Source of the DNA: Candidatus Firestoneibacteriota bacterium
Lineage (GTDB): Bacteria; Oederibacteriota; D2-FULL-39-29
Reading direction: 5' to 3'
Length of the DNA: 35,166 nt
Assembly: GCA_903891415.1 (NCBI GenBank)
Contig: CAITEH010000027.1
Span: forward strand, 1-35,166
Shown here: one piece after another, positions 33,100-35,166 of the stretch
Layout of the letters: every line of letters begins with the position of its first letter
Numbering within the stretch: the first letter of the stretch is position 1
Position numbers and translations under genes: made by a program
Notes under the pieces: generated by a model
The model's input: the letters and a program-made list of their open reading frames with translations, nothing else
What the model was told of the DNA's origin: nothing
The model's database searches: none

Positions 33100-33253
33100 T
33101 AAAATAGAGGGAATTTGTCCTTATGGAGCCAATAACAAGGAGAAATACAGAGGGTAAGGATATTTTTAATGGGCTGCCCGCCGTTCTCCTATTCGGTACT
33201 CAAGGGGTGAAACGGAGACGGCTGAAGGAATTACTCAAGGCAGCCCGTTTTTT
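33100..33253 (+). ncRNA. Candidate structured non-coding RNA with terminator
   Basis: Plus strand, opposite to the helicase operon. Outer stem GGGCTGCC (33171-33178) pairs with GGCAGCCC (33239-33246) and is followed by G and TTTTTT (33248-33253). Inside it GCCGT-T-CTCC (33180-33189) pairs with GGAGACGGC (33214-33222). The 9-mer TACTCAAGG occurs twice (33197-33205 and 33232-33240), once in the inner loop and once at the closing stem. There is no reading frame with a ribosome site. The 5' end is uncertain; a TAAAAT hexamer at 33100-33105 is the best -10. Alternatives are a bare terminator or a leader element. No known RNA family is recognised. Confidence 0.5.
33171..33253 (+). terminator. Rho-independent terminator-like end of the structured RNA
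   Basis: The 8-bp GC-rich outer stem followed directly by six T residues acts as a terminator only for plus-strand transcription; on the minus strand no U-tract follows. The loop is long (60 nt) but itself folded. Confidence 0.45.
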
Positions 33254-33261
33254 ATATATTA

Positions 33262-33444
33262 TTACTCGTTGATTTTATTCTTCTTAATGAATGTCCAAAT
33301 AAGCTTGATCATTTCGCCCATTCCGCAATCTTTGTTATCAAATATTTCACCAATTTTCATATCTTTTACTTTGCTCCACTTAATTACTTTTCCGCCAAAC
33401 GCTGCTTTCTTTACCGGTACTGCTCCTTCAACTGCTTTTGCCAT
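33262..33444 (-). CDS. Small basic protein, unknown (faint SWIB-like tail)
   Basis: 60 residues, lysine-rich. It opens MAKAVEGAVPVKKAAFGGKV and ends MIKLIWTFIKKNKINE; the end is faintly like the LWxYIKKNxLQ helix of SWIB domains, but a full SWIB domain is not present. A very good AGGAGG site precedes the ATG. It lies between the structured RNA and another small gene, reading toward the RNA. I do not assign a function. Confidence 0.6.
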   Translation of the reverse strand: MAKAVEGAVPVKKAAFGGKVIKWSKVKDMKIGEIFDNKDCGMGEMIKLIWTFIKKNKINE

Positions 33445-33475
33445 TTAATTTACCCTCCTTTAGGGTTATTGAGAT

Positions 33476-33631
33476 CTAACTTTTACCTTCTTGATTGACT
33501 TTAACGGCAGATTCATCAAACTTTTTTAAGAGCTTTATTTCCGCAGGAAGAAGAAACTTAGTATTTGAAAGTGAATTTAGCGTTAGTTTCTCCAACTCCG
33601 TCAGCACCACGTTGATTCTAAATTCGGGCAT
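33476..33631 (-). CDS. Small protein of 51 residues, unknown
   Basis: ATG 33629-33631 with AGGAG 7 nt upstream opens a 51-codon frame beginning MPEFRINVVLTELEKLTLN and ending at TAG 33476-33478. It is leucine/lysine-rich and probably helical. It sits 31 nt before the 60-residue gene and 19 nt after the pRiA4b ORF-3-like gene, all on the minus strand, so the three are probably co-transcribed. No family recognised. Confidence 0.55.
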   Translation of the reverse strand: MPEFRINVVLTELEKLTLNSLSNTKFLLPAEIKLLKKFDESAVKVNQEGKS

Positions 33632-33650
33632 TGATTTGCTCCTTTCATCA

Positions 33651-34097
33651 CTACTCTTCGCAGGGAGGATATTGTTTTGGAGCTTTGCCGGTGCTTTCTA
33701 TGACGGCGGTTTTCATGCCCTGATTTTCGCCTTCTTTTATTTCTTTAAGTTCTACTGAAAAACGCCACTCATCGCCATAGTCAAACAGAAAAAGCATTTT
33801 GTCGCCGGCAACTCTAAAAACTTCGCTGATTTTTGTTTTCTTAACGCTTTTTGCGCCCTCAGAAGGAGATTCATTACAATCCACGAAGAGCTCATAAAGC
33901 CTTTCTGCTTTTGTTATGTTGCCCTCAAAACTGCTGTAAAAGCCAAAACAGTGGTCAAAATTAAAATCGAAAGACTTTATTATTGCTTCTGCAAATTTAT
34001 ACAGCGTTTTGTCCGCTTCTATCTGGATCTTCCTTGTGGCCTTTTCATCGCGCTTAAGGACTGCGATATCAAATATATAAAACGGCTTGTTTCTCAT
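33651..34097 (-). CDS. Plasmid pRiA4b ORF-3 family protein
   Basis: 148 residues from ATG 34097, which has AAGGAG upstream; the frame is open further up but lacks support. The family pattern is clear: YIFDIAVLKRDEKATRKIQI at the start, the helix with LYKFAEAIIKSFDFNFDHCF, the FLFDYGDEWRFSVELKEI strand and the terminal APKQYPPCEE. The function of this fold is not established; members occur on plasmids and mobile elements. Part of the minus-strand cluster of small genes upstream of the defence locus. Confidence 0.8.
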   Translation of the reverse strand: MRNKPFYIFDIAVLKRDEKATRKIQIEADKTLYKFAEAIIKSFDFNFDHCFGFYSSFEGNITKAERLYELFVDCNESPSEGAKSVKKTKISEVFRVAGDKMLFLFDYGDEWRFSVELKEIKEGENQGMKTAVIESTGKAPKQYPPCEE

Positions 34098-34136
34098 AAT
34101 TAATAACTCCTTATTCCTCTTCCCAAACAATGATGT

Positions 34137-34631
34137 TTATTGCAACAATAAGTCTTTCATTTCTTTATGTATAAAAATGTCTTCTGCATCATCAACGATT
34201 GTCTTATCCAATACACCTTTATCCAGCCACATCTGATAATCAACCGGGGATAAGTGTTGCACCGCAGACCCGAAAGCCATTATATTACTCAAGAACTCTG
34301 CTAATTCAACCTTGGAAAACATCTTTCTGATTTCCTGAATAAACAAGACCTTTTCTTCCCCTAGCCGTAAGAGTTCATTCTGGTATTTATCATAGTCATT
34401 ATCAAGGTTATGTTCGAATGTCTTGGTCTCGGACAACTTTATTTTTCTTGCAGGGTTATAATCTGGTTTCTCTCTTTCTGCTTTTATACTGCTAATCTGA
34501 GAGAGTAAAAATGTTCTCTGCCTTAATACTTCGTAGAATTTCTCTCCGATTAAGTATTTTAAAGCCTTTTCGAGTCCATAGTCCTCTTTTATTCTATCAG
34601 CAGCTTCACAATAGTCGTAAACATTCGGCAT
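34137..34631 (-). CDS. Hypothetical helical protein
   Basis: 164 residues, charged and mostly helical, beginning MPNVYDYCEAADRIKEDYGL and ending DIFIHKEMKDLLLQ. A coiled-coil-like stretch lies in the middle (HNLDNDYDKYQNELLRLGEE). I do not recognise the family. AGGAAGG just before the ATG overlaps the end of the SEC-C mini-peptide, suggesting coupled translation. It is 39 nt upstream of the pRiA4b ORF-3-like gene. Confidence 0.65.
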   Translation of the reverse strand: MPNVYDYCEAADRIKEDYGLEKALKYLIGEKFYEVLRQRTFLLSQISSIKAEREKPDYNPARKIKLSETKTFEHNLDNDYDKYQNELLRLGEEKVLFIQEIRKMFSKVELAEFLSNIMAFGSAVQHLSPVDYQMWLDKGVLDKTIVDDAEDIFIHKEMKDLLLQ

Positions 34632-34634
34632 ATT

Positions 34635-34715
34635 TTATCCTTCCTGCCCGCAGCATTTCTTGTATTTCTTGCCGCTACCGCAAGGACAAGGTTCATTCCT
34701 TTTAATCTTTCCTAT
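34635..34715 (-). CDS. SEC-C motif mini-peptide (no standard start codon visible)
   Basis: The minus strand encodes [19 protein letters not shown], an exact SEC-C zinc-binding motif (CxCx8CC), ending at TAA 34635-34637. The frame is closed by a stop shortly upstream and contains no ATG, GTG or TTG; ATA 34713-34715 with AAAAGG 8 nt before it is the only start-like arrangement, giving 26 residues. It may be translated from a rare start, or be the tail of a longer protein now lost. SEC-C is the C-terminal zinc motif of SecA, also found as free small proteins. Confidence 0.5.
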   Translation of the reverse strand: MGKIKRNEPCPCGSGKKYKKCCGQEG

Positions 34716-34734
34716 ATTGATTGCCTTTTAAAAC

Positions 34735-34980
34735 TTATTTCTTAACAACTTCCCAATGGCCGCCTTTGTCGGGGCCTACTCTGCGCAATAATCCTTTTTT
34801 CTTCAAGGCCGTTATACTTTTATCAATTGCGGTCGTGCTGATATTGATTTTGCCGGCCAGTTCCCTCTTGGAAACATAAGGGTTTATACTCATCAGCCAA
34901 AGAAGCTTCCTCTGGTTTTCTCCCAACCCTTCTACCAACCTTTCTACCAACTTAGTGCCGACTTGGTGCCGGATTTCTTC
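34735..34980 (-). pseudogene. C-terminal winged-helix remnant of an AlbA_2/RecG-like ATP-binding protein
   Basis: The frame gives EEIRHQVGTKLVERLVEGLG, then the winged helix NPYVSKRELAGKINISTTAI, then KKGLLRRVGPDKGGHWEVV. This is the conserved end of AlbA_2 (Schlafen-like AAA_4) DNA-binding proteins, usually ~450-500 residues long. An in-frame TGA (34981-34983) cuts it off from upstream sequence, which has no recognisable AlbA_2 domain. A TTG start at 34950 could still make a 71-residue winged-helix protein, but a remnant is more likely. Confidence 0.65.
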
Positions 34981-35046
34981 TCAATGTCCGATAAATGTCC
35001 CAAATGATAGATGGCATAGTTACGACCTACTTCTTTTTATCGGCTG

Positions 35047-35166
35047 TTATTTCTTGCGGAGAGCAGACAAAGCAGAGATTTGCTCGTCTATTTTATTGTG
35101 TAAAATCCGCTCAAAGCGACCACTGATTCCGGTATCATGACGACCACTTAAATCACTCCTATTGCT
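35047..35166 (-). CDS. C-terminal end of an unidentified gene (cut by window edge)
   Basis: The last 39 codons of a minus-strand frame enter from the right edge and end at TAA 35047-35049; they read SGRHDTGISGRFERILHNKI followed by a leucine/serine-rich helix. Coding character is plausible, but the fragment is too short to identify. Confidence 0.4.
   Translation of the reverse strand, partial: SNRSDLSGRHDTGISGRFERILHNKIDEQISALSALRKK

Noticed and set aside
33171-33246. CRISPR repeat or retron RNA
   Set aside because: Only two copies of a 9-mer, no spacer array, and no reverse transcriptase or cas gene in the window.
35070-35110. A 10-nt match to the tRNA-Glu D-arm (TCGTCTATTT) as a right attachment site
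   Set aside because: It is short, lies within a plausible coding tail and lacks the rest of the tRNA sequence, so chance is likely.

Overview
The window looks like chromosomal DNA of an uncultured, Gram-negative-type heterotrophic bacterium. Evidence is the signal peptides, a lipoprotein, periplasmic Spy/CpxP-like proteins, an ECF sigma factor and several secreted carbohydrate-active or phosphatase-like enzymes. The gene mix (GH29, GH5, URO-D family methyltransferase-like protein, DUF1566 proteins) would suit PVC-group or related candidate phyla, but nothing here fixes the phylum. Nearly all genes read on the minus strand.

Left part, about 1-15125: a resident, GC-richer region. From right to left along transcription it holds a secreted GH5 glycosidase; a TspO/MBR membrane protein; an orphan gene behind a near-perfect sigma70 promoter; a Spy-like lipoprotein / ECF sigma factor / small membrane protein trio that resembles the CnrX-CnrH-CnrY sensing logic, followed by a larger secreted protein with LTxxQ-like repeats; a tightly packed set encoding a PEBP-SMP30 fusion, two paralogous secreted metallophosphoesterases and a DUF1566 protein; a URO-D family protein with a secreted alpha/alpha-barrel-type protein; and a partial alpha-L-fucosidase.

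Boundary, about 15150-17580: a hairpin-rich stretch with tRNA-derived fragments, an intact tRNA-Glu(CTC), a complete tyrosine integrase, an excisionase-like DNA-binding protein, and a divergent XRE-type repressor with palindromic candidate operators. To the right the sequence is visibly more AT-rich, as expected for an integrated island.

Island, about 17.5-33.3 kb: a minus-strand defence locus. Its core is a SNF2 helicase with a C-terminal DUF3883 domain, a DUF1156 adenine-type DNA methyltransferase and a DUF499 ATPase with an N-terminal Swt1-type HEPN domain. This composition matches, as far as I recall, the helicase-methylase-ATPase (Hma) class. Downstream on the same strand lie a SIR2-like protein with a retained zinc ribbon, an HNH endonuclease 3 nt behind it, an unrecognised 311-residue protein and a TM0106-type RecB-like nuclease whose N-terminus is separated by a one-base frameshift. 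Upstream of the helicase, on the opposite strand, sits a strongly structured sequence ending in a T-run: a candidate non-coding RNA.

Right end, about 33.3-35.17 kb: small genes (SWIB-like tail, unknowns, a pRiA4b ORF-3 family protein, a SEC-C mini-peptide) and decayed remnants (C-terminal winged helix of an AlbA_2-type protein, and a partial gene at the edge). The right boundary of the island is not visible.
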